Shown here in pieces: positions 1 to 10,217 of a stretch of 46,087 nucleotides of DNA. Every line of letters starts with the position of its first letter. Positions within the stretch are counted from its first letter, which is position 1. Under the pieces are notes generated by a model. The model searched no databases. It saw only the letters and a program-made list of their open reading frames with translations, and had not been told where the DNA came from. The DNA lies in the NCBI GenBank assembly GCA_013054445.1, contig JAAMPI010000275.1, positions 1 to 46,087 on the forward strand, given 5' to 3'. The stretch comes from Cudoniella acicularis (Eukaryota; Ascomycota; Leotiomycetes; Helotiales; Helotiaceae). A program made the translations under genes and the position numbers.

Positions 1-130
1 CTGTAGATGCTGACCCTATATAATAATCACCTGTTATTTTGTTAAAAATTAAATATACTCCGCTAAGAGTTTTAGTATCAGCTAATTATTTGTTTTTTGG
101 TTTCATCTAAATCTAGGTTTTCATAAATAT

Positions 131-616
131 GTGTNGNNTNNAGANNGTTANNNNGGGCGTTCGAGATCACCAGTATACGTTAAGATGGGCCCGCAACCAG
201 GGCAATACCGTAACCGCAGTCCCGTTACTCATAACCTACACCAAGAACCTGTCTATCGCGCACGCACACCTCAGCCGGCTGCTGAAGAAGTTGTCTACGA
301 TAGGGCCCCGCGTCAGGATTATCGCCGTGTCTATGCAGAAGAACCTCGACCGCGTGAGCCTCAATATGCGGAGGCCTACGAGCTAGTCCGGGTATCTGAT
401 TCGCAGGGAGATTACTTCATTCGGAGACCCGTTCGACGAGAACCCGAACCGGTTTATGCTGCGTATGAAGATGACACCTACACTCGGCAGCCAGTCTACG
501 AGAGCCGCCCGCCTGTTTCGCGATCAGATCCGACTTTCTACGAGGAGGAGTATGATCCTAGACATCCACAAGCACCCCCTCCAGCACCAGCCCGTCAGGT
601 TAGCAGGTATCAGTAG
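131..616 (+). CDS. C-terminal part of a disordered Tyr/Pro/Arg-rich protein, 5' end missing
   Basis: An open frame runs out of the ambiguous bases at 135-155 and ends at TAG 614-616. From about 155 on it encodes some 153 residues rich in Arg, Pro, Tyr and Glu, with repeated RxPVY- and EPVY-like runs and a segment reading ELVRVSDSQGDYFIRRPVRR. I see no folded domain and no signal or membrane segment. The codons look real: the composition is strongly biased and the frame has no stops, whereas the first 130 bases are AT-rich and closed in all frames. The most likely reading is the last exon of a larger nuclear or scaffold protein, cut by an assembly gap or an unseen intron at its left edge. I do not recognise the family. 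No start codon can be assigned. Confidence 0.55.
   Translation: MXXXXXXXGRSRSPVYVKMGPQPGQYRNRSPVTHNLHQEPVYRARTPQPAAEEVVYDRAPRQDYRRVYAEEPRPREPQYAEAYELVRVSDSQGDYFIRRPVRREPEPVYAAYEDDTYTRQPVYESRPPVSRSDPTFYEEEYDPRHPQAPPPAPARQVSRYQ
135..155. other. Ambiguous bases (assembly gap or low-quality join)
   Basis: About eleven N positions are scattered through 135-155. The base composition changes sharply across them, from AT-rich non-coding on the left to GC-rich coding on the right. The join may not be a true adjacency. Confidence 0.9.
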
Positions 617-3600
617 ATGATGTATGGGGGCTTTCATTTCAAAACATATTTTCTTCTTTGTACAAATTTTCGATGTCGTTCATCCGAGTTCGCTGAACCT
701 CACACTTAATGTTGCTTGCTTGGCACTTTGGCCAGCAATCCGTCTCTTGTACAATCATTCCTTGTACAATACCTTTGTGGATTATCATTTTCTCTTAAAA
801 CATTGTACAGAGCCTCGATTCCTTGGAGGTTTTTTTTTTCTCTACACGGGTCGATGAGCACATGAAATACGGGAGTAAGGGCAAGACCACAGTACCCTAG
901 AAGGTCAAAAAGGATTTCTTTTCTGCTTCCTTTAATCCAACCCCGTACCTTTGTATCATAGTAATAACACTCTCTCATATCGATGGGAATTATTTGGCTA
1001 GTCCGTTTAAAAGCTAATTCTTTACTTAAGATCTCTCACTCCTTTGGTCTCATGTCCGATTTCAAACAGCTCGGATTCACCTTAAGTTTGCATATTAAAC
1101 TTGGTAAAATAGTGGGGGCTTGTTTCGTAATACCTCTCTCGTCGGGAGAAAGCATGCGTGCTTGGTTTCCTAATCCTGAGATGTCGCTTTGAATAAAAGT
1201 GTCACCTTTGACACTTTTGCTAGGTTTGCTTTTTACAATCCTTCGTTTCAATTGTGTAGTTACAAATAGGAACAGATAGTAACAACTTTAAGTAGTTCTA
1301 ACAATTGAAATTCTGAAGCTCAACAAATCTACGAAGACAAACGGAAGCATTTGAGAAAGAGCGGGTTGAACAATTTGAAATTGTAAGCCTGGAAGATAGA
1401 TACTTCCGTAAATAAACAATTTGTGTTGCATGAAGAGAGGCCGATAGATGCCGATTCTCCGACCTCGGGTGTTTTCGGAAGTAGCAAAAAATCCTGGGAG
1501 ATATTAGAAGAGATTCGGCGACAAAATTTAAAGAAGCCCTCGATATAAATTTCTCCATTTTGTAACAAACGTTATTACAATATTTACTCAAAGTTCTGGA
1601 CTGGTAGGTTTTGAACTGTTGATTTGGGGTCTAATGTCCTGCCAAACTTCGATGACTTTTGACCGCAGCCAAGAATTTCAAATCTGCTGACATTCAATTT
1701 TCTGGAGATTGGGAATATATTTTTTTTCGAGTTGAGTATTGGTTATATGTTTTCTTGCAGATTGTTTCAACACTCAAACAATACTACAACATCTAGTTTG
1801 AGGTTGACTGTAGGGTCGAAGCTTTGCAGCCTCTGCCCGGCCTCAGCAACTGAAGGACTTGATTTTTCTACCCAGAACCTCTTCCTAAATGCCCTAAGAA
1901 ACTTTAAATAGGGAAGAATTTGCTGACTTGTGCTATTAGATGAACTCGGCGAAATTTTGGCTGTGAAGAGGCCTAAAATCAAGGGTACGAAGGTTTTATA
2001 TATCTGCGAATGCTTTCTCCAACTATCCGGAAACTCGGTATCCGGGGTGAAGCCACCGAGAAAGTAGATTATAGTCTCTTTATAGGTGAAAATGGTTTGC
2101 AACCTTCCCAAGGCTGTGCCTTACCCAAGTACTTCGAATCTCTATCATCGAGGACATAGCCGAGGCCAGCTCAGAACTCTCAGTAATGCGTACCTTTTCA
2201 GGGTCATCTGACGAAGGAACAAACCCAAACTTTGAAGAGAAATCTTCAGGGGATGGGGTACCATGACGCCAACGGATCCTAGGAATGCAGTCTCACTGAG
2301 CCAAAGGACCTCACTGGTCAAGCATGGCCAAGAGGAAGATGATTTTCGGAAATATGCGGGGTGCATCTGCAGCTGAGCATCTGCAGGTCCCAAGGCCTAG
2401 GAGCAGATTGGACCTCTTGAAAATCTACATAATTCGGCTACCCCCGCCTATGATGGACTGAAATCGTGCGTTTCCCGAGGTAAAGAACACTCTGAAAAAC
2501 TAAAGCTCGATTTTGGATTTCAGTCGTTCATCCTTCCTACACATCCGAAATGGGATTCTATCAACAACCTTAAATTGACTTCGCGGAACTCAGCAGGCTT
2601 GAATGGAACATCTCATAAGATAACACACAACTTGTGAGTAGTTTTGTTCCTGTGGGGTATTCTCATTCACTAATGTAAATAGGAACGCTCTTCAAGGAAG
2701 TACAGTCCCGCATTTGATGGGACGGGATTTTGAAATTTCGTTTGAAGGCCATCTGCAGCAGGGTACGCTGCACGAAGGTATTTCGACGGGAGTCCTCCCA
2801 TGTCTTGCAGAGAATTACAGGATGGGATTGAGAGGGTCAGATCTCCCTCTACTGCTGCTGCAGGACGGCATCAGACATCCAGCTGATTTCGTCAACTGAC
2901 GTTTTGCATTTGGCCGGGAACATCAGCAATGCGAAGACCTGCTTACGGCACCAATGGACAGAGCTCTGGTGGTTGCTGGAGAGGTGCGGTTTCGAAAGCT
3001 TTGGGGGTCGGGCTCCATGGACGGTGGCAGGTCCACGATCATCATCGTGCTCAACCAAGACTGCTTCGGTGGCCGAGTTGGCCCAAAGCAATGCAAGACT
3101 TCCTGCTTTTCCTACCTCTTGTGGACATTTCTCCAATGGGGGACACCTATCATACGCTATCTCGGCTGCTTATCTTGCATCTTTCCCCATCTTCTATGAC
3201 TTTCTCCGATAACATCGTCGTGTCACGGACCAAGTTGGGGACTTGTGGAGGAGCATTGAGGAGACAGTCTCTCCTGCATACCAAGGCCTCTTGCAAGTGG
3301 TGATGTCTAGCCTATGAATGAAGGTCTCCTGGCCACGCCGTTGTGGCAAGCGACTGTGAGGTTGCCCAACGGATTCGGCCTCTGCATTCAGCCTGCTGCG
3401 GCACGCCGGAAGCTCCCCAGACAGGATTCCAGAGGAAGCTTGCGATTGCGAAGCTCGTGTGCCCAAAAATGTCATAAAGGAGGGGTACCGACAAAGAGCT
3501 TTTGTGCGCTCTCTTCCAAGCCGTGGACCTTCTTTGCCCGCCAGCAGGTGTACCCTCTGACCCTCACGACACATAGTGCTACAGCACCCTCTCATGCCGT

Positions 3601-4164
3601 CATCTTGGACGAAGCACTGAGTACAAGTACGGTACCACGATCCCCAGTGATATCGCATCTCTGGAGCCGGTGGATCGCAGGTCGGAAACCTGCCTCTACC
3701 CCCCTACGGTATCGGAACCAGGGCCAGGAAAGGGACTGCGGGTTACCTCGAAATCTTGTTCAAGATGCAGTCGTAATTACAGAAGACTGAGGACACGGTC
3801 TGGGGAATCCAGCACACCGATAAGCTATCGGCTCCGTTGGGACACTAGCGCGGTCGGCCAGACGTGACAGGTATCGATAAATCGAGGAGCCTCATTCCCC
3901 GAATCTCATCTTTCAGCCTCGTGTGGTCACTTTCGAATCCAGAGTTGCGCCAAGTTGTTACTCCTTTAATTCTTTGATCAAAACCCCAACGTTCTCCCTT
4001 CCCTCCTACCACTCCACCACTCTCCTGCCAACCTCAGCCAAGGTACCACTCCAATCCTCTATATCACGCTAAGCTTTGCGTTGAGGAAACAAAAAAGTTA
4101 GATTGAGCTGTTAACGAGTCATAGCAGCGTCGGCACCCGAGAGTGACAAACACCGATCTCACAC
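617..4164. other. Gene-poor stretch with a possible coding relic at about 2700-3870
   Basis: No gene is supported. Positions 620-2100 are AT-rich with short closed frames. From about 2700 to 3870 the GC content rises and both strands hold open frames of 100-158 codons (for example 3314-3790 on plus and 3658-3194 on minus). That pattern suggests degraded former coding DNA rather than a live gene: no frame keeps a recognisable domain, and continuity needs several frame changes. The last 250 bases, rich in C and T, are probably the promoter of the kinase/phosphatase gene on the right. Confidence 0.5.
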
Positions 4165-4184
4165 CTGCACGTTGGCACGTGCAG
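4165..4184. promoter_or_regulatory. Perfect 7-bp inverted repeat containing a CACGTG E-box
   Basis: CTGCACG at 4165-4171 is the exact reverse complement of CGTGCAG at 4178-4184, with a 6-base spacer. The right arm overlaps CACGTG at 4176-4181, the core site of bHLH regulators. It lies about 30 bases before the upstream ATG at 4211 and about 200 before the downstream ATG at 4382 of the 6-phosphofructo-2-kinase gene. A regulatory role is inferred from motif and position only. Confidence 0.35.
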
Positions 4185-4210
4185 ATCAGTAAAATAATCA
4201 ACTGCTTCGA

Positions 4211-4247
4211 ATGTTGTCACTCCCGGAGCACAAGAAGACTACGTCTT
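4211..4247 (+). CDS. Possible upstream first exon of the PFK-2/FBPase-2 gene, or a uORF
   Basis: ATG at 4211 opens 12 codons plus one base, then meets GTAAGT at 4248. An acceptor (TTCAG) ends at 4319. Splicing there joins exactly in frame to 4320-4381, which is stop-free and runs into ATG 4382. The product would gain 33 residues, to 682 in total. If the intron is retained, the same ATG makes a short upstream ORF ending in a TAG before 4290, which could repress translation. The splice sites and frame are seen directly; use of this start is an inference. Confidence 0.4.
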
Positions 4248-4381
4248 GTAAGTTATCCACATTCCCACTCTCTGAGAAAATCTAGCAGTACAGGCGACTG
4301 ACTTTCGCTCCCTGTTCAGCTCTAAGACGTCAAATTCAGCAGACCCAATCCCTTATTCTGAGTAATCGCTCGGTCGCAATC

Positions 4382-6556
4382 ATGACCAAAAACGAACCAC
4401 ACGGCCTCGATTCAATAATAAACATCAGTGACTACCATTTCACTGTCTCGCAAGACAATCGCCTGGCAGCCCCAAAGAAATCCCTTGGTCGCGCTTTACA
4501 TGCTGTGGGAATGGGCAGTACATTTTTGCACAATGGCACGGCTCTCCCCAATGGCTTTGGCCACACGCTGAGCGACACACCTTTAACAAGTGCTGCTTCT
4601 ACTGCACCTAATAGCCCAAGACTGTGAGTTTCCTTCTTTGTTTCTGCTGAGGTTGCGCTTTACCATGTTTACTTCACTTTCCAATTTGTGGCCTGTCAAT
4701 CCTAAACTTAGTTTCTCACCTTTCACCTTCCACTTCACCTTGCCACTTTTCGCAAAGCAACGAGCAAAGCAACTAACTCACTTAACAGTTATCCCGTTAG
4801 ACAAAACTCAGGCTCTGCCACTCCAAGAGTTCGACCTCCAGCTACAACCCTAAATATCCCCGGAATGACTCGATCTCGCGTTTCGCCAGACGGAAAGATT
4901 GCGCAAAGAGATGTGGGCGCGAAGCTTGTAGTGATAATGGTTGGACTGCCAGCTCGAGGAAAATCATACATTACCAAGAAGATTCAACGATACCTCTCAT
5001 GGCAACAGCACGAAACCCGTATCTTCAATGTTGGAAATCGAAGACGTGTAGCAGCTGGTTCGGCAATGGGTCCTGTTGAATCACCACCAAACTCCCCTCC
5101 AGGGTCTCCACAAAAGCATGCCAATTCCAATTCTATTGCTGCAACTATCGACGCTCCTACACAAGCAGCTCACATTCTCCTCAGTGGCGTTGATCCACTT
5201 CTGGGACAGAGCGACTTGGTCAAGCTACCTAGCGCTGAGACTATGGATCAATCTGCCTCATTTTTCGACCCCAAAAACGAAAAGGCTGCCCAGCTTCGAG
5301 AACAAGTCGCAGTGTCAACATTAGACGAGCTCCTGGATTTCTTGTTAAATCAAGGCGGAAGCGTAGGCATTTTGGATGCAACAAATAGCACTGTTGAACG
5401 TAGACAGGTACTATTCAATCGCATCAAGGAACGAGAGCCAAAGCTTGGCATTTTGTTTATTGAGAGTGTTTGCGAAGATGAGAAGGTGAGTTTCGAAGAC
5501 GGCTAATTGAAGTCCTATATTAACGATTTATAGTTACTTGAAGCCAACATGCGCTTGAAGCTCCGTGGCCCAGACTACAAAGACAAAGACCCTGAAAGCT
5601 CCTTCGCTGATTTTAAGAAGCGAGTCGCAGCCTACACGAGTGCTTATGTTCCGCTTGGAGAATATGAAGAGAAAAACAACATGCAATACATCAAGATGAT
5701 TGATGTTGGACGCAAGGTCATCCATTACCAACTTCAGGGATTTCTTGCCAGTGGAATTGCATCCTACCTTTCTACATTTAATCTTTCACCCAGACAGATT
5801 TGGATCACCCGTCACGGCAAATCCCAAGACAATCAAAGTGGTAGACTGGGTGGAGATTCGGACCTTACCGAGGAAGGACGAATTTACTCCACGGTTCTCT
5901 ACAATTTTATCACCAAGAAGCGAACTGAGTGGGAAGCCGATCAGAAGAGTCGGATTCTAAAAGCCAACAACCTCCCCCCCAAGCCCGGTGACCAAACTCC
6001 GCCTTACCCAGAACTACTTGGAGACTTGGATTCGAAGAACTTCTGTGTATGGACCTCTATGCTCAAACGAAGCATGGCAACATCCGTTGAATTCGAGGAA
6101 GATGAAAATTACGATGTCAAGAATTGGGAAATGCTCAATGAAATCCACGCTGGCAAGTTCGAGGGAATGACTTACGAAGAAATCCAAGAAAAATTCCCCG
6201 GAGAGTACGCAAAGCGTGCCCAGGACAAGCTGAATTACATCTACCCAGGTGTTGGAGGCGAAGGCTATCTCCAGGTCATTAGCCGTCTTCGAGACATGGT
6301 CCGGGAGTTGGAGAGAATCAAAGACCATGTCCTCATCATCGGACATCGTTCAGTTGCTCGTGTCCTGATGGCCTATTTCATGGATCTTACTCGCGATGAC
6401 ATTGCTGACCTCGACGTTCCCCTCGGACTCTTGTTTTCTATTGAACCCAAGCCTTATGGTATCGAGTTCCACGCATACCGTTATAATGAGGAGGAGCTTT
6501 GGTTCGACGAGCTTGTAGATTACAAGCCCCAGAAGGAGACCGTCAAAGGCAACTAA
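4382..6556 (+). CDS. 6-phosphofructo-2-kinase/fructose-2,6-bisphosphatase
   Basis: This cytosolic enzyme sets the level of fructose 2,6-bisphosphate, the signal that switches between glycolysis and gluconeogenesis. Exons are 4382-4623, 4801-5485 and 5534-6556, giving 649 residues. The introns (177 and 48 bases) have GTGAGT donors, and the first has a CTAAC branch site. The kinase domain shows the P-loop GLPARGKSY at 129-137 and Asp273 in LDATN. A Ser/Pro-rich insert of about 65 residues sits between these two motifs, as I remember from other fungal members. The phosphatase domain keeps the RHG histidine (403), the acid in LNEIHAG (Glu512) and the second histidine in GHRSV (580). Both activities therefore look possible, unlike yeast Pfk26, which has lost the phosphatase histidine. 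An in-frame upstream exon could add 33 residues (see the 4211-4247 entry). Family assignment is secure; which activity dominates is unknown. Confidence 0.95.
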
Positions 6557-8388
6557 TTTCATTTTTAACACGAGCCCGACCGCGTTTCCCTAGATCTACG
6601 GTCGCAGCTCAAAATAATCGGAGCCTTTCGGTTCTATACTCCACTTGCATTAATCGGATTCTTTCGGTTGTCAATCAAGAATTGACATATGATGTTCTGA
6701 GGCTGGACTTCCTCGGAAGACGATCATACCCCCTACTCAGTTACTTTTTCCTTCGCGAACGGCTCCTCGAGCTTTTAATACGACTTTCGACTAGAAATTT
6801 GTTCAAATTATTTGCGGAATTCTTAAGGGTATTGTTCGAACTTCTATAGCGGTTCTGTTTCCGCTCTATATCACGACTGGATCTTTCTTATTTCGGTCAT
6901 GAATTTTCTACGAGAAATTTCTCTCATTGTCTTCCGGTCATGAATTACGAAACGCTTTAATCGCCTTGGACAAGGGATAAGGCTTCAATCTAGGTTTCGT
7001 ATGGAGTATGATTATGGGGAGGTTTGACTCGGTTTTTAAATCCCCCTTTCTAGGGAAGAAGGCGTCTGGAATTGGTTTGTCTGTGTACTCGCATAGAGAA
7101 GGTGGCATAAGGTATTCTGGCGTTTTGGTTTTACTGTACAAACACAGTTTGGGGTACGGGGCTTTATGAAATTATCGCATGGCATGGCGTAACAGTACAG
7201 GCCGGTTTTCTTGTACTCATACGGTCATACCCGGCAGTGGTGTGCCTTTCGGAAATCCGACAAAGGCGCGTTGTAGATCAAGAAGGCTCTAAGGTAGAAT
7301 AGCTTTCTAGAAGTCTCCAATGGACCATAATAGAACTGTAAATTCAGATCCAATCTAAAGTGACTTTCTACCGTACTGGGTTAGATTTTTGCTGAGGGCC
7401 GTACTCGTGGTCAACCTTCATAGGTAGTGTTGAGAATACATCACAGGAGCAAAATAACTCACCTTTATTCAGCGAGGTGTTACAAAAGGGCGTTCGAAAA
7501 GAAAAGACGCCAATTACTACGATATTTGTGGGTTGCCGCCCTACTGTGAGTACCTCAACTACTCAGTCCAGTATGCTCTAAGTGCCGCGGACAACTAAAA
7601 ATCCGAATGAGTTATTAAAAAGGCAATATACCCACAGTAGGATAGTGACTTAGACTTCTTAATTAGTCTACATTCCCTTTGAATCCATATTCGGTATACA
7701 ATTTCCAGTCAACGAAGCTGGGTGTTTCTGCTACTGTAATGTCATCACGTTTGATAATATACTAGGAGCCCGGCACCTAGAAAATACCCAAGAAAGTAGT
7801 CTTTAATAATAATGATTTCCACGGCCGACACGAAAAACTGGATCGAGTAGCAGTGAACAAACCACGAGCAATTTTAAAGGTCATTGGTTCAGTTGTTCTG
7901 CCCGCCAACTTCCATGGAGTTGGCCGCGATCCGCATCAGCCCTGCGAAACAAAATCCGCGATTCATCCCAGAACGACTCCAACATTCTTCCACCCATCCA
8001 ACTCACAAAGGATCAACAAACCTTCTAAGTTTCGAGGCCTGCGATCCATGGGCAGCCTTCCCAGGTCCTGGAGTCCAATCCGCAGACTCTGTTGACTTCC
8101 TCAAAGACCGGGTCTCCAATGTCTAAGAATCCCATTCAGCCTCGTAAGTGCAAGCGGGTTTTCGTGCTCATTATATTTCCACCGCTTTTGGAAGTTCTTT
8201 GTCCATGCATCTTGTAAGGAAAGGAAGGCTAATGATGCTGCGAAATTGAGACACAATCGCGACGAACAGTATATAACCTCGCCTTGTCCGCAGCCGTTTA
8301 TCAGCCTTGTTTCGGTCGCATATTACCATTCCACCAAACACCCTACGAAAGCTATCGAAAACAGCGAAACAGATACGAGATTTGGAAA
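6557..8388. other. Intergenic stretch, nothing recognised
   Basis: AT-rich, with frames broken at short intervals. It should hold the 3' UTR and terminator of the preceding gene and the promoter of the RNase H gene. A 71-codon open stretch at 7914-8126 has no recognisable similarity and was not accepted as a gene. I saw no RNA gene or transposon feature. Confidence 0.5.
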
Positions 8389-9423
8389 ATGTCTACTGCG
8401 AGTAAGAAAAGAAAGCTTGGGGATGGGGCGACGAAATTCTACGGTGTGAGAGCGGGGAAAACGCCCGGTGTTTATACGACCTGGGCGGATTGCCAGGAGA
8501 ATATTACGGGTTTCAAGGGCGCTCAATGTAAGGCTTTTGCTACGTCCCTAAGGAATTGAGTTTTAATCGGATCTCCTCGATGCAGATAAATCCTTCCCTT
8601 CGAAGAAAGAGGCAGAGGACTTTGTGGCTGGCAAGGTTGTCGCTGGGTCCAAGTCAGAAGACAAATTCTATGGCGTTGCGGTGGGACATAAGACGGGCGT
8701 TTATGAGGAGTGGACAGAGGTGCAGGTGCAAATTAAGGATGTGAAGGGCCCCAAGTACAAGAAATTTGCTACTAGAGCGGAGGCCGAGGAGTTTGTGAAA
8801 TCTGGAGGAAAGGTAGCCAAGAAAGCCGCGCCGGCCAAGAGCTCGCAGGAAGATAAGGGAGAGCCAAGTGCGAAGAAGGCGAGGAAGAGCTCTTCCAAGA
8901 GTGAGGTGCTGAAGATCTGGACGGATGGCAGCAGTCGAGGGAATGGAAGGGCTGGGGCTCTTGCTGGAGTTGGTGTATTTTTTGGACATGGCGACTCACG
9001 GTATGTCTACTTATGCTTTATATTTGAGGGAGATTGCTTGCTGACCTTCTCAATAGCAATGTCTCGGAAACTCTTGGAGGATCACCACAAACGAATCAAC
9101 GGGCAGAATTAACAGCCATTCAAAGAGCTCTTGAAGCTGTACCCGCAGACCAAACAGTGGAAATCATCACGGACAGCAATTACGGCATCAATTGCTCTAC
9201 GGTCTGGTACCAGAATTGGCAGAGGAATGACTGGCGGACTTCTGAGGGTGGGCCTGTTTTGAACAAAGACTTGGTTGTTGCTATTCGGGAGCTCATTGTG
9301 AAACGTGATGCAAAGGGTGCCCAAACGGAGTTCACGTGGATTAAGGGACACGCCAATGACCCTGGAAATATTGCTGCAGATGCACTTGCTGTTGCAGGTT
9401 CTCGCATGCCTAGGTCTTCTTGA
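8389..9423 (+). CDS. RNH1: Ribonuclease H1 with two hybrid-binding domains
   Basis: The enzyme cleaves the RNA strand of RNA:DNA hybrids, clearing R-loops and primers in the nucleus and possibly mitochondria. Exons are 8389-8527, 8586-9000 and 9057-9423, giving 306 residues; both introns are 56-58 bases. Two tandem hybrid-binding domains are visible, at about 16-60 (KFYGV...GVYTTW) and 73-118 (KFYGV...GVYEEW). A Lys/Ser/Ala-rich linker leads to the catalytic domain at about 155-300. The four carboxylates are present: Asp160 (WTDGSSRGNG), Glu202 (NQRAEL), Asp224 (TDSNYG) and Asp293 (AADALA), as is the active-site His283 in KGHANDPGN. ATG 8389 precedes a basic Lys-rich start, and the first hybrid-binding domain begins 15 residues later, so the start is well supported. 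No mitochondrial presequence is obvious. Confidence 0.96.
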
Positions 9424-10217
9424 TGGAGATAAATATGAATATGGGTATGAATAGGCGTTCGGTATGTTGAGAGACGGGCTACGATATTTTTGCTTGGCTT
9501 CAGCCGCTTCGCTTGGTAGGATGGTGAAGAATTCTCAATTCGCAGATGTATGATACTTAGAATAGCCATGTTGGTGTGGTTCCTTTTGCAGGATTTTATT
9601 GATACCAAGCTCTTGATAGGCAGTAAAGTATTGGGCAATTTGGATTTCTTTGTTCAGGTCAACTGAATGAGCACGAATCTAGCACGTTTAACTTTCTGAT
9701 TCGATAGGCATCTGGTTCACAAATTGTGCGTAAAGTGAAAAAACAATCATCCGACCACACTACCATCCCTGGGGCGTGCTTTGAAAAGCTGTGCCAGTCA
9801 AACAAGGCAAACCAGAGGCCAGAACGCGCAGAGTGCTTTGACCTCATTGGGCAGCAGCAACAGGGCTGTCGGGATTTGTACCACCCTTCAACCTCGGGGC
9901 AGCCCGTCGATAACGGCGATAAGCACGCTAAATAGAACTTTTCCCTTGTGGCCCCCCTCCCTCTCAAAATACCTACATCAATGGGACCTTCCTTGATTCT
10001 ACTGTTCACACGACCTATAGCTTCACACTCGTTTCACTCTTTTCTTCCCTCCCAATCCTAAGAAGTGGCGGTCCCGGTCAATAAACGAAGCGCAGACAAA
10101 TACACAAATGATTCAATAACATCGAGCTCCTACCCGCTTCCTTACGTCTGTCCTCTGCTTCCTCTGCGTAGCAGCGAAGACGACACAGGTGTTACATAGT
10201 AACCTGGAACAGCCAAG
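9424..10217. other. Intergenic stretch: 3' UTR of RNase H1 and promoter/leader of the antiporter
   Basis: No conserved open frame. The last 200 bases are rich in C and T, as expected of a fungal promoter and 5' leader. Overlapping small frames at 9659-10009 occur on both strands without coding character. Confidence 0.5.

Noticed and set aside
7914..8126. Small frame of about 70 codons upstream of RNase H1
   Set aside because: No homologue recognised, weak codon bias, position in the expected promoter of the next gene.
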